Positions 45,882 through 54,293 of a DNA stretch of 58,586 nucleotides are shown piece by piece (positions within the stretch are counted from its first letter, which is position 1; each line of letters opens with the position of its first letter). The DNA comes from Rheinheimera sp. GTDB taxonomy: Bacteria > Pseudomonadota > Gammaproteobacteria > Enterobacterales > Alteromonadaceae. The DNA lies in NCBI RefSeq assembly GCF_030824435.1, contig NZ_JAVBXS010000009.1, positions 1-58,586 on the forward strand, read 5' to 3'. Under the pieces are notes generated by a model. That model did no database searches and was not told where the DNA came from. It saw only the letters and a program-made list of their open reading frames with translations. Made by a program: the position numbers and the translations under genes.

Positions 45882-46652
45882 GTGGATTTAGCAACCGTCA
45901 TAGGTTTAGTTGCCACTATCGGGATGATGGTCTGGGCTATGTACTTAAGTGCTGCCGGCAACCTGATGATGTTTTACGATTTTATCTCAATCGTTATCGT
46001 TTTTGGTGGCAGTATCACTGTGGTGATTATGAAGTTCACTTTTAGTCAGTTGGGAGGCTCTTTTAAAGCCGCCGGCAAAGCTTTTATGTTTAAAAGTGAA
46101 TCACCCGAAGAGTTGATTGAAAAAGCCGTACAGTTGGCAGATTCAGCCCGTAAAGGCGGCTTTCTGGCGCTGGAAGAAGCGGAAATTCCCAATCCTTTTA
46201 TGCAAAAAGGTATCAATATGCTGGTGGATGGCCATGATGCCGATGTGGTACGCGGCACTTTGGAAAAAGATATTGACCTGACTTACAACAGGCACGGTGT
46301 GTTTATTGCTGTGTTTAAGCAAATGGGCGATTTAGGCCCGGCCATGGGCATGATAGGAACCCTGATAGGTCTGGTTGCTATGTTGGCGAATATGTCAGAT
46401 CCAAAAGCCATTGGGCCTGCGATGGCGGTGGCATTGTTAACTACTTTATACGGTGCCATTCAGGCAAACTGTATCTGCATGCCACTGGCAGACAAAATGG
46501 CAGTGCGTAATGAAGAAGAAAAAACCAATAATCAGCTTATTCTGGACGCTATTATGGGCATTCAGGACGGCCAGAACCCGAAAGTGATTGAAGGGGTGCT
46601 GCGCAATTATTTAATGGCGGCAAAACGCGAACCTAAAGCTGAAGCAGAGTAG
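45882..46652 (+). CDS. pomA: Sodium-driven flagellar stator protein PomA
   Basis: This 256-residue MotA/TolQ/ExbB family protein forms the stator ring with PomB. The start is GTG 45882 (VDLATVIGLVATIGMMVWAM, the PomA N-terminus) with GGGAG at 45871-45875. There are four transmembrane helices, with helix 3-4 residues PAMGMIGTLIGLVAMLANM and GPAMAVALLTTLYGA. The cytoplasmic loop carries the Arg and Glu residues that contact the rotor. It is 8 nt before pomB. The sodium assignment rests on PomA rather than MotA similarity. Confidence 0.92.
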   Translation: MDLATVIGLVATIGMMVWAMYLSAAGNLMMFYDFISIVIVFGGSITVVIMKFTFSQLGGSFKAAGKAFMFKSESPEELIEKAVQLADSARKGGFLALEEAEIPNPFMQKGINMLVDGHDADVVRGTLEKDIDLTYNRHGVFIAVFKQMGDLGPAMGMIGTLIGLVAMLANMSDPKAIGPAMAVALLTTLYGAIQANCICMPLADKMAVRNEEEKTNNQLILDAIMGIQDGQNPKVIEGVLRNYLMAAKREPKAEAE

Positions 46653-46660
46653 GAGCGGTT

Positions 46661-47659
46661 ATGGCTGAATGTCCGAAATGCCCACCCCCCGGTTTGCCCG
46701 CCTATATGGGTACCTTTGCTGACTTAATGTCGCTGTTGATGTGCTTTTTTGTATTGTTGTTGTCGTTTTCCGAAATGGACGTACAAAAGTTTAAGCAGCT
46801 GGCTGGCTCCATGGCTTTTGCTTTTGGTGTGCAAAATAAAATTGAAGTTAAAGACATTCCCAAAGGCACCAGCGTGATTGCCATGGAGTTCAGACCGGGA
46901 CGGCCGGATCCGACCCCTATCGACACCCTGCAGCAACAAACAGTAGATATGACACAACAAACGCTGGAGTTTCAGGCGGGCCAGGAAGATTCTGCCGGTG
47001 GCCGGCAAGAACAACGTGAAGATAAAACCGGTGGTTTAAGCGACAGCCCCGATGAACAAAGTCAGGCGCAACCGGAAACTGAAACTGCGATGATGCAGGA
47101 ACAGATCAATGAAATGGTGAAAAAAATCGCCGAGCAGCTGGAGCAGCAAATTCAGGATGGTGCTATAGAGCTGGAGTCTTTAGGCCAGCAAATTATTATC
47201 CGTATCCGGGAAAACGGTTCTTTTCCGTCTGGTTCAACTTTTTTACAACCTCGTTTTAAACCTATAGTGCAACAAATTGGCGCTATTTTAAAAGACATTC
47301 CAGGGGAGATTACCGTATCCGGCCATACCGACAATGATCAGGTGTCCGATGAGCTGAACAGCAATAACTGGGAGTTATCGGCCAAAAGGGCGGTGTCCGT
47401 TGCTGTTGAATTGCTGCAGGGTACTGGTCTGGAAAAAGACCGTATTGTGGTGGTTGGTCATGCCGATACCCGCGCTTTAGTACCCAATGACACTGAAGTA
47501 AACCGTCGGCGTAACCGCAGAGTGGAAATATCTATTATGCAGGGTAAAGCGAAAGAATCGGCGCCTATTCAGTTGCAACCGCAAGTTCAGCCCCAAGCGC
47601 AACCAGCAAACCAGCCGCAAGCTCAGCCTCTGACGCAGCCTGCAACCCCAGTGGGTTAA
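46661..47659 (+). CDS. pomB: Sodium-driven flagellar stator protein PomB
   Basis: This 332-residue protein has the short cytoplasmic N-terminus (MAECPKCPPPGLPAYMGT), a transmembrane helix with ion-binding Asp21 (TFADLMSLLMCFFVLLLSF), a plug and linker region, and an OmpA-type peptidoglycan-binding domain (ITVSGHTDNDQV, WELSAKRAVSVA, RIVVVGHADTRALV, NRRRNRRVEI). The last 30 residues are a Gln/Pro repeat tail. It is co-transcribed with pomA. Confidence 0.93.
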   Translation: MAECPKCPPPGLPAYMGTFADLMSLLMCFFVLLLSFSEMDVQKFKQLAGSMAFAFGVQNKIEVKDIPKGTSVIAMEFRPGRPDPTPIDTLQQQTVDMTQQTLEFQAGQEDSAGGRQEQREDKTGGLSDSPDEQSQAQPETETAMMQEQINEMVKKIAEQLEQQIQDGAIELESLGQQIIIRIRENGSFPSGSTFLQPRFKPIVQQIGAILKDIPGEITVSGHTDNDQVSDELNSNNWELSAKRAVSVAVELLQGTGLEKDRIVVVGHADTRALVPNDTEVNRRRNRRVEISIMQGKAKESAPIQLQPQVQPQAQPANQPQAQPLTQPATPVG

Positions 47660-47706
47660 TGCTGTTTGCAGGCGCTGTGTTTTAACTCTTTGCTTTAACA
47701 AGAAAG

Positions 47707-47763
47707 AGCGGCATTGCAAGTAGGGCTTTTACAGCCTGACAGACAAACAATGCCGCTTTTTTT
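47707..47763 (+). terminator. Long-stem terminator after pomB
   Basis: AGCGGCATTG (47707-47716) pairs perfectly with CAATGCCGCT (47748-47757), enclosing a second small hairpin (GGGCT / AGCCT), followed by a T-run. A TATAAT at 47775-47780 just downstream may be the thiI -10. Confidence 0.75.
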
Positions 47764-47810
47764 GCCGATGGCGTTATAATGCGCGCCAGTTTTTTGCCGG
47801 CAGCCCAGTT

Positions 47811-49271
47811 ATGATTGAATTTATTGTTAAGTTACACCCTGAAATCTCCATTAAAAGTAAGTCGGTGCGTAAGCGCCAGACCATGCTGCTGGAGCAAAAT
47901 CTTAAAACCATTTTGTTGCAGCTGGATCCCGCTATTGTGGTGCGTAACTTATACGATCATCTGACAGTCACTTCGCCATCAGGTGATGACAATATGGCCA
48001 TGAAGATGGCCGAACAAATGCAATGTATCCCCGGCATAGTGCAGTTTGCCCAGATGCAATCTTCTGAGTTCAGTTCTTTACACGATATTTTTGAACAAGT
48101 GTTGGCGGTTTACCGCGACCAGCTCGATGGCAAAACTTTTTGTGTAAGGGTGCGCCGCCAGGGCAATCATGAGTTTTCTTCCATCGAAGCCGAACGTTAT
48201 ATTGGCGGTGGCTTAAACCAGCATATCCCAACAGCACAAGTGCGGTTAAAGCAGCCGGACGTGACAGTGCAGGTCGAGATACGCAAAGAAAAACTGATTA
48301 TTGTGCGCCGTGCATATCAGGGCATGGGCGGTTTTCCGCTGCCTTCTCAGGGTGATGTGTTGTCGCTTATTTCCGGTGGTTTTGATTCCGCCGTGGCCAG
48401 TTATCTGATGATCAGAAAAGGCCTGCGCACCCATTATTTGTTTTTTAATTTAGGGGGGGCAGCGCACGAAACCGGTGTGCGGCAAATGGCGTTTTATCTG
48501 TGGCAAAAATACAGTTTGTCGCACAAAGTAAAATTTGTGTCTGTAGATTTTGCCCCTGTAGTCACGGAAATTCTCGAAAAAATTGACAGTGGCCTGATGG
48601 GCGTTGTGCTTAAACGTATGATGATGCGCGCTGCCACTACAGTTGCCGACAGCCTGAATATTAAAGCTGTAATCACAGGCGAAAGTGTAGGTCAGGTGGC
48701 CAGTCAAACTATTGCTAACTTAAATGCGATAGACCGCGTTACTGACATGTTGATCCTGCGCCCGCTGGTGTATCAGGATAAACAGGAAATTATTGATATT
48801 GCCCGTGCCATTGGTGTGGAAGACCTCGCCAAAACTATGCCGGAGTATTGTGGTGTGATATCTAAAAGCCCAACCATTAATGCTGTTCTGGCTGATGTGA
48901 ATGCCGCCGAAGCACGTTTTGATTTTAGTATTCTGGAAAAAGTCAGTTTGGATGCCAAAGTGCTTGATATCCGCACTGTCGAGTATCAGGCGGGCCAGCA
49001 AGTGGCAACGGTTGAAACTGAAGCTGTATTGCCTGAAGGCGCTGTGGTGCTGGATGTGCGCTCACCGGAAGAAACTGAACGTCAGCCGCTGGAACTTGCC
49101 AGCCATACTGTGGTTGAACTGCCGTTTTATAAAATTGCGTCAGGCTTTGCTGCCTTGGCACAAGACAAACAATATTATTTGTATTGTGACCGTGGTGTGA
49201 TGAGCAGGCTACAAGCGCTGCTATTGAAAGAGCAGGGTTATCAGAACGTCGCTGTTTATAAAAAGCTTTGA
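47811..49271 (+). CDS. thiI: tRNA 4-thiouridine sulfurtransferase ThiI
   Basis: This 486-residue enzyme makes s4U8 in tRNA and supplies sulfur for the thiamine thiazole. The order is an N-terminal ferredoxin-like and THUMP region, a PP-loop SGGFDS at 188-193, and a C-terminal rhodanese domain with the persulfide Cys459 (YLYCDRGVMSRLQ). The partner Cys in MPEYCGVISK is also present. The length matches the E. coli form with rhodanese. Confidence 0.95.
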   Translation: MIEFIVKLHPEISIKSKSVRKRQTMLLEQNLKTILLQLDPAIVVRNLYDHLTVTSPSGDDNMAMKMAEQMQCIPGIVQFAQMQSSEFSSLHDIFEQVLAVYRDQLDGKTFCVRVRRQGNHEFSSIEAERYIGGGLNQHIPTAQVRLKQPDVTVQVEIRKEKLIIVRRAYQGMGGFPLPSQGDVLSLISGGFDSAVASYLMIRKGLRTHYLFFNLGGAAHETGVRQMAFYLWQKYSLSHKVKFVSVDFAPVVTEILEKIDSGLMGVVLKRMMMRAATTVADSLNIKAVITGESVGQVASQTIANLNAIDRVTDMLILRPLVYQDKQEIIDIARAIGVEDLAKTMPEYCGVISKSPTINAVLADVNAAEARFDFSILEKVSLDAKVLDIRTVEYQAGQQVATVETEAVLPEGAVVLDVRSPEETERQPLELASHTVVELPFYKIASGFAALAQDKQYYLYCDRGVMSRLQALLLKEQGYQNVAVYKKL

Positions 49272-49287
49272 TCTTTAGTTTCTGAAG

Positions 49288-49310
49288 GCCGGATGGCTAT
49301 GCTGTCCGGC
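49288..49310 (+). other. GCCGGAT hairpin after thiI
   Basis: GCCGGAT and GTCCGGC pair around a 9-nt loop (one G-U). No T-run follows. It may be a weak terminator or mRNA end structure for thiI. Confidence 0.4.
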
Positions 49311-49377
49311 ATAAATTAAACCTGATCGTCAACACCTGTCTTCGCTACAAATATTCACAACATGACTCCCCGGATAA

Positions 49378-50274
49378 CTACAGCTGCCAGGGTTCGAGTT
49401 TTGCTGCTAAAGCAGTATAAAGCGCCTGATGTGCAGGTAACTGCAACTGATGCAAAACAGCCTGGGCTAACAGATACCCCGTGATAGCACCAAGTTCGGT
49501 GCGTCTGCCGTTCGCGACATCCTGCTGCATCGAAGAAAAATTCTGCGCTGTGCTGGTTTGCACCTGCTGCAGCTGTTGATATAACTCGCCCTCAGTAAAA
49601 CTTTGACCGCATGCGCTGGCCACTAACACAAATTCAGCAAGCAAGCTTTTGATTTGCTGCTGAAATTCAGCTTTGTTCAATTCACCGTTGCGACAATTGT
49701 GTAAAGCAGTCAGTGGGTTAATGACAGCATTCATCGCCAGTTTTCGCCATAAATAAGGGGTGATGTCATCCACCAAAGTTAAAGGCGACAAGGCCTGACT
49801 GAGCTCCTTTGTTAGATTCCAGCTGCAGTGTTGGGCGGCCTGATTACAAGGCGCTAATATAGTGCTGCCAAAACCGGTGTGACGCAGATGCAGTGCGTGG
49901 GGTTTATAAGCTCCATGGGTAGTGCTGGCAAACCATAAGCCCTGCCTGGGGCCAAGTAATGTTTTAACGGGCTCTAAAGTGCCCATACCATTGTGACATA
50001 ACACTACTTGCGCTTGCTCACTGAGCATTGGCAATAACGACTTGACCGCATCAACCACATCATAAGCTTTCAGTGGTACCAGCACTTTGTCAAAAGGTCC
50101 GCTTTGGGCATTTTGCAGCATCATGGCATAGTCCTGGCTGCCACTGCTAAAGCGGTAACAAAGCGATTTTGGCTGTTTTTGCCATAACAACACAGGTTGT
50201 TGGCACAGTTGCCAGCGACTGGCTGCCAATAAACCTATGGCGCCTTTGCCAACCACCAGCCAGGGTGTTTTCAT
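49378..50274 (-). CDS. panE: 2-dehydropantoate 2-reductase
   Basis: This 298-residue NADPH-dependent reductase of the ketopantoate/ApbA family works in pantothenate synthesis. The start ATG 50274 overlaps the stop of the upstream VanZ-like gene (ATGA). The nucleotide-binding start is WLVVGKGAIGLLAA; later CHNGMGTL, WRKLAMNAVINPLTAL (with the conserved Lys and Asn) and ELGAITGYL are seen. Several bacteria hold paralogues, so the pathway role is likely but not certain. Confidence 0.88.
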   Translation of the reverse strand: MKTPWLVVGKGAIGLLAASRWQLCQQPVLLWQKQPKSLCYRFSSGSQDYAMMLQNAQSGPFDKVLVPLKAYDVVDAVKSLLPMLSEQAQVVLCHNGMGTLEPVKTLLGPRQGLWFASTTHGAYKPHALHLRHTGFGSTILAPCNQAAQHCSWNLTKELSQALSPLTLVDDITPYLWRKLAMNAVINPLTALHNCRNGELNKAEFQQQIKSLLAEFVLVASACGQSFTEGELYQQLQQVQTSTAQNFSSMQQDVANGRRTELGAITGYLLAQAVLHQLQLPAHQALYTALAAKLEPWQL

Positions 50275-50642
50275 GCTTGCTCCAGTGTTTTGGCAGGCGC
50301 AAATCTGCGCCAGAACGGTAATTGCCACAGCAATAGCGCCAAAGCTAAACCCGCAATATCAGCCAATAAATCCCACCAGTCGCCAAACCGGCTGGTAAAA
50401 AAGTGTTGTGCCAGTTCAATAGCTGCACCATAAAGCGCCAGCAACACAACACCAGCCAGGGTTCTGCCATAAAAACTCAGTTGCCATAATCCCATCAACA
50501 CCAGAAAAATCAGCAGATGCATCAGTTTGTCGTTTGGCACCCAACCCGATGGCACTGCGCTTACGTCTTTTAAAAAACCAACAGTGCAAACAAGCAAAAA
50601 AACGCTGAATACACAGCGAAAATGCCATGGCTTTAACAGCAT
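50271..50642 (-). CDS. VanZ-like family membrane protein
   Basis: This 124-residue protein starts at ATG 50642 with GGAG upstream. Four hydrophobic helices and the family motif NDKLMHLLIFLVLMG, followed by GAAIELAQHFFTSRFGDWWDLLADIAG, fit the VanZ-like/ECF-related family. The role is unknown. It is translationally coupled to panE. Confidence 0.85.
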   Translation of the reverse strand: MLLKPWHFRCVFSVFLLVCTVGFLKDVSAVPSGWVPNDKLMHLLIFLVLMGLWQLSFYGRTLAGVVLLALYGAAIELAQHFFTSRFGDWWDLLADIAGLALALLLWQLPFWRRFAPAKTLEQA

Positions 50643-50768
50643 GATAAAAATCTCCGGTAACAATAGCGCCAAGGCTCGGATTATACGGCCATTTTCGCTA
50701 TAATCCAGCGCACCAATTTTTCATGATGTTATGTCATCATCTTATTGTATTTATAAAGGAGAGCACTG

Positions 50769-51251
50769 ATGCCTTCATTTGATATTGTGTCTAAGGTTGA
50801 TCAGCAGGAAGTGCTGAACGCAGTAGAAAACGCCAACCGCGAACTGGACACCCGTTTTGATTTTCGTGGTATTAACGCCAAGTTTGAGCTGAAAGACAAA
50901 CAAGTCAGCATGAGTGCTGAAGCCGAATTCCAGCTGCAACAGATGAAAGAAATTTTCCTGGCCAAAGCAGTGAAACGTAACCTGGATGTGCGTTCTTTTA
51001 AAGAAGAAGACGTGGTGCATTCAGGCAAAACTTACAGCCAGTTGCTGAGCCTGAAACAAGGTATTGATCAGGATATGTCGCGTAAAATTGTTAAGCTGAT
51101 TAAAGAAAGCAAATGTAAAGTTCAGGCTGCGGTGCAGGGTGATGAAGTCCGGGTTTCCGGTAAAAAACGTGATGATTTACAAGAAGCTATTGCCCTTATT
51201 CGCCAAGCCGATTTAGGTCAGCCTTTCCAGTATCAGAACTTTCGCGATTAA
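50769..51251 (+). CDS. yajQ: YajQ family nucleotide-binding protein
   Basis: This 160-residue UPF0234 protein has two ferredoxin-like domains. It opens [34 protein letters not shown] and ends [13 protein letters not shown], both highly conserved. Family members bind nucleotides or c-di-GMP and act on gene regulation. AGGAGAG precedes the start. A TATAAT lies at 50699-50704, and an inverted repeat ATGATG/CATCAT at 50723-50740. Confidence 0.94.
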   Translation: MPSFDIVSKVDQQEVLNAVENANRELDTRFDFRGINAKFELKDKQVSMSAEAEFQLQQMKEIFLAKAVKRNLDVRSFKEEDVVHSGKTYSQLLSLKQGIDQDMSRKIVKLIKESKCKVQAAVQGDEVRVSGKKRDDLQEAIALIRQADLGQPFQYQNFRD

Positions 51252-51318
51252 TTGAATTGTCTGCCAACAGAGATTATTGCCGGCGTTCATTTTGATGAAT
51301 TAGCCATCTGGATTTCTG

Positions 51319-51346
51319 TTGACAATCTATCAGCGGCCGCTACACT
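51319..51346 (+). promoter_or_regulatory. Sigma70 promoter of the btuB riboswitch transcript
   Basis: TTGACA (51319-51324), 16-bp spacer, TACACT (51341-51346). The start point would be about 51353, just before the P1 strand of the cobalamin riboswitch. Confidence 0.75.
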
Positions 51347-51360
51347 GTGGCCGCGTTTTT
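51333..51360 (+). terminator. Terminator-like hairpin overlapping the btuB promoter
   Basis: GCGGCCGC (51333-51340) pairs with GTGGCCGC (51347-51354) around the six bases TACACT, then G and five T. It would end the yajQ transcript, while its loop is the -10 element of the btuB promoter. Confidence 0.6.
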
Positions 51361-51565
51361 CAGGTGCTGTTGAAGCTTGCTTGCAACAGTGAAACGGGAA
51401 TCTGGTTAAAAGCCAGAGCTGCCCCCGCAACGGTAACATCATCAGCCATTGGGCTGTTTGTTTTTCACTGCCACTGTCTTTGGATGGGAAGGTATAAAAC
51501 GAGTCGGATTTATTTCAGTTATTGCTGAATAAGTCTGGATGATGCAGCCCGGAGACCGGCCTGAA
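51359..51565 (+). ncRNA. Cobalamin riboswitch
   Basis: The aptamer shows P1 strands TTCAGG (51359-51364) and CCTGAA (51560-51565), the conserved core GGGAATCTGGT...GCCAGAGCTGCCCCCGCAACGG, the GCCACTG...GGGAAGG arm, and the B12 box AGCCCGGAGACCGGCC (51546-51561). With the preceding promoter and following hairpin it explains the 362-bp gap between yajQ and btuB. Binding of adenosylcobalamin would lower btuB translation or transcription. Confidence 0.95.
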
Positions 51566-51602
51566 AATACATTCACCCAACAGCACGCGGTGGGCGTGTA
51601 TT
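51566..51602 (+). promoter_or_regulatory. Expression-platform hairpin of the cobalamin riboswitch
   Basis: AATACA..CACCCA pairs with TGGGCG..TGTATT directly after P1 and ends 3 nt before the GGAG Shine-Dalgarno (51605-51608). No T-run follows, so translational control is more likely than termination. Confidence 0.6.
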
Positions 51603-51613
51603 ATGGAGTTTCC

Positions 51614-53422
51614 ATGTTGAAATTATCTTTACTGACCCTTGCAGTGGTCAGCTCTTTTGCCGTTGTTGCCAATACCCCGCAAACCTTAGCTGCCAAATCT
51701 ACCGATGATGCCGCCCTGGAACATATCAGCATTTATGCCAATCGTCAGAGCAAAGCAGTAGCCGAAACGCTGAGTAGTGTCACTGTGATCAATCGTGATG
51801 AAATCATCCGCCGTCAGGTACGTGATTTACCAGCTTTATTACAGCAAGTTGCCGGTGTCAGTGTGGCCCGTGACGGTGGTCGTGGCCAAAACAGCAGTGT
51901 ATTTATCCGTGGTGGCAGCAGTGGTCATACCCTGGTGTTATTAGACGGTGTCCGGATTGGCTCTGCCACTTTGGGATATCAGTCGCTGGCGATGGTACCT
52001 GTGGCATTAATTGAAAAAATCGAAATTATCCGCGGCCCAAAAGCCGCATGGTATGGCTCTGACGCTTTAGGTGGTGTCATTGCCATTACCAGTCATCAGG
52101 GTGAAAAAGTTGAATTTAATGCCAGCTTAGGTAGCAATAAGCTGGCCGAAGTGGGTTTGTCCGGCAGTCAGAAAAGCGGCGACCTGACGTTATTTGGCAG
52201 TGTCGGCACTGCGATGGCCGATGGTTTTTCTGCAAAAATTGGTGCAGATCCGGATGATGACGGTTTTGAACAATCGTATCTGAACGCCGGAGCTGAGTAC
52301 CAAACGCAAGCAGGTTTATGGCGCTGGTACTCACAGCTAAACGACGGCTTTTATCAATACGACAGCGACTTTGGCGGCGATATGGCCGACACCAAACAAG
52401 ACTCACATCAGCTGGACTGGAGTCTGAGTCGCGGCGCTTTTAGTCATCAGCTTAAACTGGCACATAGCATCGACAGCGACATCAGTTATGGTCTGCGAAG
52501 CCCGGAGTCGTTATTTGAGACCAAAAGGGACGAAGCGGCTTATCAGCTGACTTATGTGTTAAATGCACAACTGAATTTATTGACGGGCGCTAACTGGTAT
52601 CAGGAAGAAGTGCAAAAAAATGCACCTAATTATTCAGCCGACAGCCGTGATAACCAAAGTGCTTTTGCCGGTTTTGCTTTTGATAACAACAACTGGTTGT
52701 TTGATGGTGCTGTGCGTCACGACAACTTCACCAACTATGGCAGCAAAAATACCTATCAGCTGAGCGCCGGTTATCAGCTGACATCGGAACTCACTGCACG
52801 TTTTAGCCAGGGCTCAGCCTTTAAAGTACCGACTTTTAACGATTTATACTGGCCAAAATACGGCAACCCGCTGTTAAAACCGGAAGAGTCGTTAGCACGC
52901 GAGCTGGGGCTGAATTACCAGTTATCCGCTGTCACTGTAGATTTTGTGGTGTTTGACCGTGATTTAACCAACCTTATTCAGCGTGGCCAACAAAACACCA
53001 ACGTGCTGCTGGCCAGTATCAAAGGGGCAGAGCTCAGTGCTGCCTTTGCCATTCACGACTTTGAGCAGCGCCTGAGTTATGGTTTTCTGGATGGCAAAGA
53101 TGAAAAAACCGGCCTGAAGCTGGTAAAACGTCCTGAGCATAAAATCAGCTGGCTCAACAGCAAAACTTATCAGGACTGGACTTTCAGCACTGAAGCTTTG
53201 TATCAGAGTCGTTCTTTCTCCGGTAAAGACTGGCAAGGCAATTTGCAGCCAGAACTTGGCAGTTATGTGATTTGGAGTGCAGGTGTGGCTTATCAGTGGC
53301 AACCTGGCATTACCTTGCGGGCTAAGCTCGACAACCTGTTTGATAAAACTTATCAAACCAATCTGGGTTACCGTCAGGCCGGTCTGGAGTTTGTATTGGG
53401 TGTCCAAATGCTGGCGTTTTAA
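51614..53422 (+). CDS. btuB: TonB-dependent vitamin B12 outer-membrane receptor BtuB
   Basis: This 602-residue receptor starts at ATG 51614 with GGAG at 51605-51608. A signal peptide (residues 1-20 or so), a plug domain (AETLSSVTVINRDEI, VFIRGGSSGHTLVLLDGVRIG, IEIIRGPKAAWYGSDALGGVIAI) and a 22-strand-type barrel ending in Phe (EFVLGVQMLAF) are seen. The upstream cobalamin riboswitch fixes B12 as the substrate. It brings corrinoids to the periplasm, where BtuF at the right end could take over. Confidence 0.94.
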   Translation: MLKLSLLTLAVVSSFAVVANTPQTLAAKSTDDAALEHISIYANRQSKAVAETLSSVTVINRDEIIRRQVRDLPALLQQVAGVSVARDGGRGQNSSVFIRGGSSGHTLVLLDGVRIGSATLGYQSLAMVPVALIEKIEIIRGPKAAWYGSDALGGVIAITSHQGEKVEFNASLGSNKLAEVGLSGSQKSGDLTLFGSVGTAMADGFSAKIGADPDDDGFEQSYLNAGAEYQTQAGLWRWYSQLNDGFYQYDSDFGGDMADTKQDSHQLDWSLSRGAFSHQLKLAHSIDSDISYGLRSPESLFETKRDEAAYQLTYVLNAQLNLLTGANWYQEEVQKNAPNYSADSRDNQSAFAGFAFDNNNWLFDGAVRHDNFTNYGSKNTYQLSAGYQLTSELTARFSQGSAFKVPTFNDLYWPKYGNPLLKPEESLARELGLNYQLSAVTVDFVVFDRDLTNLIQRGQQNTNVLLASIKGAELSAAFAIHDFEQRLSYGFLDGKDEKTGLKLVKRPEHKISWLNSKTYQDWTFSTEALYQSRSFSGKDWQGNLQPELGSYVIWSAGVAYQWQPGITLRAKLDNLFDKTYQTNLGYRQAGLEFVLGVQMLAF

Positions 53423-53461
53423 CGCCGGACAGCTCAGGCGGCAATAACCTTGTGATAAATA

Positions 53462-53495
53462 AAAGCCGGTGCCCTTAAGTGCCGGCTTTGTTGTT
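53462..53495 (+). terminator. Rho-independent terminator after btuB
   Basis: AAAGCCGG and CCGGCTTT enclose a 12-nt loop, followed by a T-rich stretch. It may serve both btuB and the convergent msrA. Confidence 0.85.
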
Positions 53496-53560
53496 TTTGT
53501 GCATCTGGTTTAATACAGCCGTCAGGCTATCAGCACATCCGTTTTTATAAGCAAGGCCAT

Positions 53561-54094
53561 TTATTTCAGCAAAGATGCAAATTGCTGGCGGAATTTCGCC
53601 AGTTTAGGCAACACCAAAAATTGACAATAAGGCTGAGTTGGATTGGCCAGCGCATAACCCTGATGGTAACTTTCCGCCGGATAAAACACCGCAAGCTGCT
53701 CCAGCGTAGTGACTATTTTTTTGTTATAACCACCACTTTGTTCAAGTGTTGTTATCGCGGCTTTGGCTGCCAGCAGTTGCTCCTCATTGGCGTAAAAAAT
53801 GGCAGAGCGATATTGGGTGCCAACATCATTGCCCTGACGGTTCAGGCTGGTGGGGTCGTGCAGGAAAAAAAACACTTCAAGTAAGGTGGCCAGCGAGATC
53901 ACATCGGCATCAAAGCTCAGTTGTACTACTTCGGCATGGCCTGTTTCGCCTGTGCAAATATCACGGTAGGTTGGGTTCAGTTGATGGCCGCCCATATAAC
54001 CGCTGCTTGCTTGTTGCACCCCACGCAGCATATTAAAAGCCGCTTCGACACACCAGAAACAGCCGGCGGCTAAAGTTATCTGTTGTTGCTTCAT
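53561..54094 (-). CDS. msrA: Peptide methionine sulfoxide reductase MsrA
   Basis: This 177-residue enzyme repairs oxidised methionine (S-sulfoxide). The active-site motif is GCFWCVEAAF near residues 11-20, with ETGHAEVVQL and HDPTSLNRQGNDVGTQYRSAIF. The start ATG 54094 has AGGAC 7 nt upstream. A C-terminal Cys (PYCQFLV) may be the resolving residue. It diverges from the FAD-protein gene. Confidence 0.95.
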   Translation of the reverse strand: MKQQQITLAAGCFWCVEAAFNMLRGVQQASSGYMGGHQLNPTYRDICTGETGHAEVVQLSFDADVISLATLLEVFFFLHDPTSLNRQGNDVGTQYRSAIFYANEEQLLAAKAAITTLEQSGGYNKKIVTTLEQLAVFYPAESYHQGYALANPTQPYCQFLVLPKLAKFRQQFASLLK

Positions 54095-54293
54095 TTTTTT
54101 GTCCTGTTGTTGCGCTGATGATCTGCTGTTTTCACTTTGCCGTAGTCTAATCATATCGATGGAAGGTGCTGTAAACGCAGATGCAAGAGCAAGATGGCGC
54201 GAGTGTAATACAGCTTTTAATAAAAAACAGTTCACTACATCACAAACAACACAGGGTTTTATGGTTGTGTTTTGCTGTGAACGGGGAGTGCGC

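Noticed and set aside
49288-49310. REP-like element family member
   Set aside because: GCCGGAT resembles the start of enterobacterial REP sequences, but the rest does not, and only one other GCCGGAT hairpin (14440) is present in the window.
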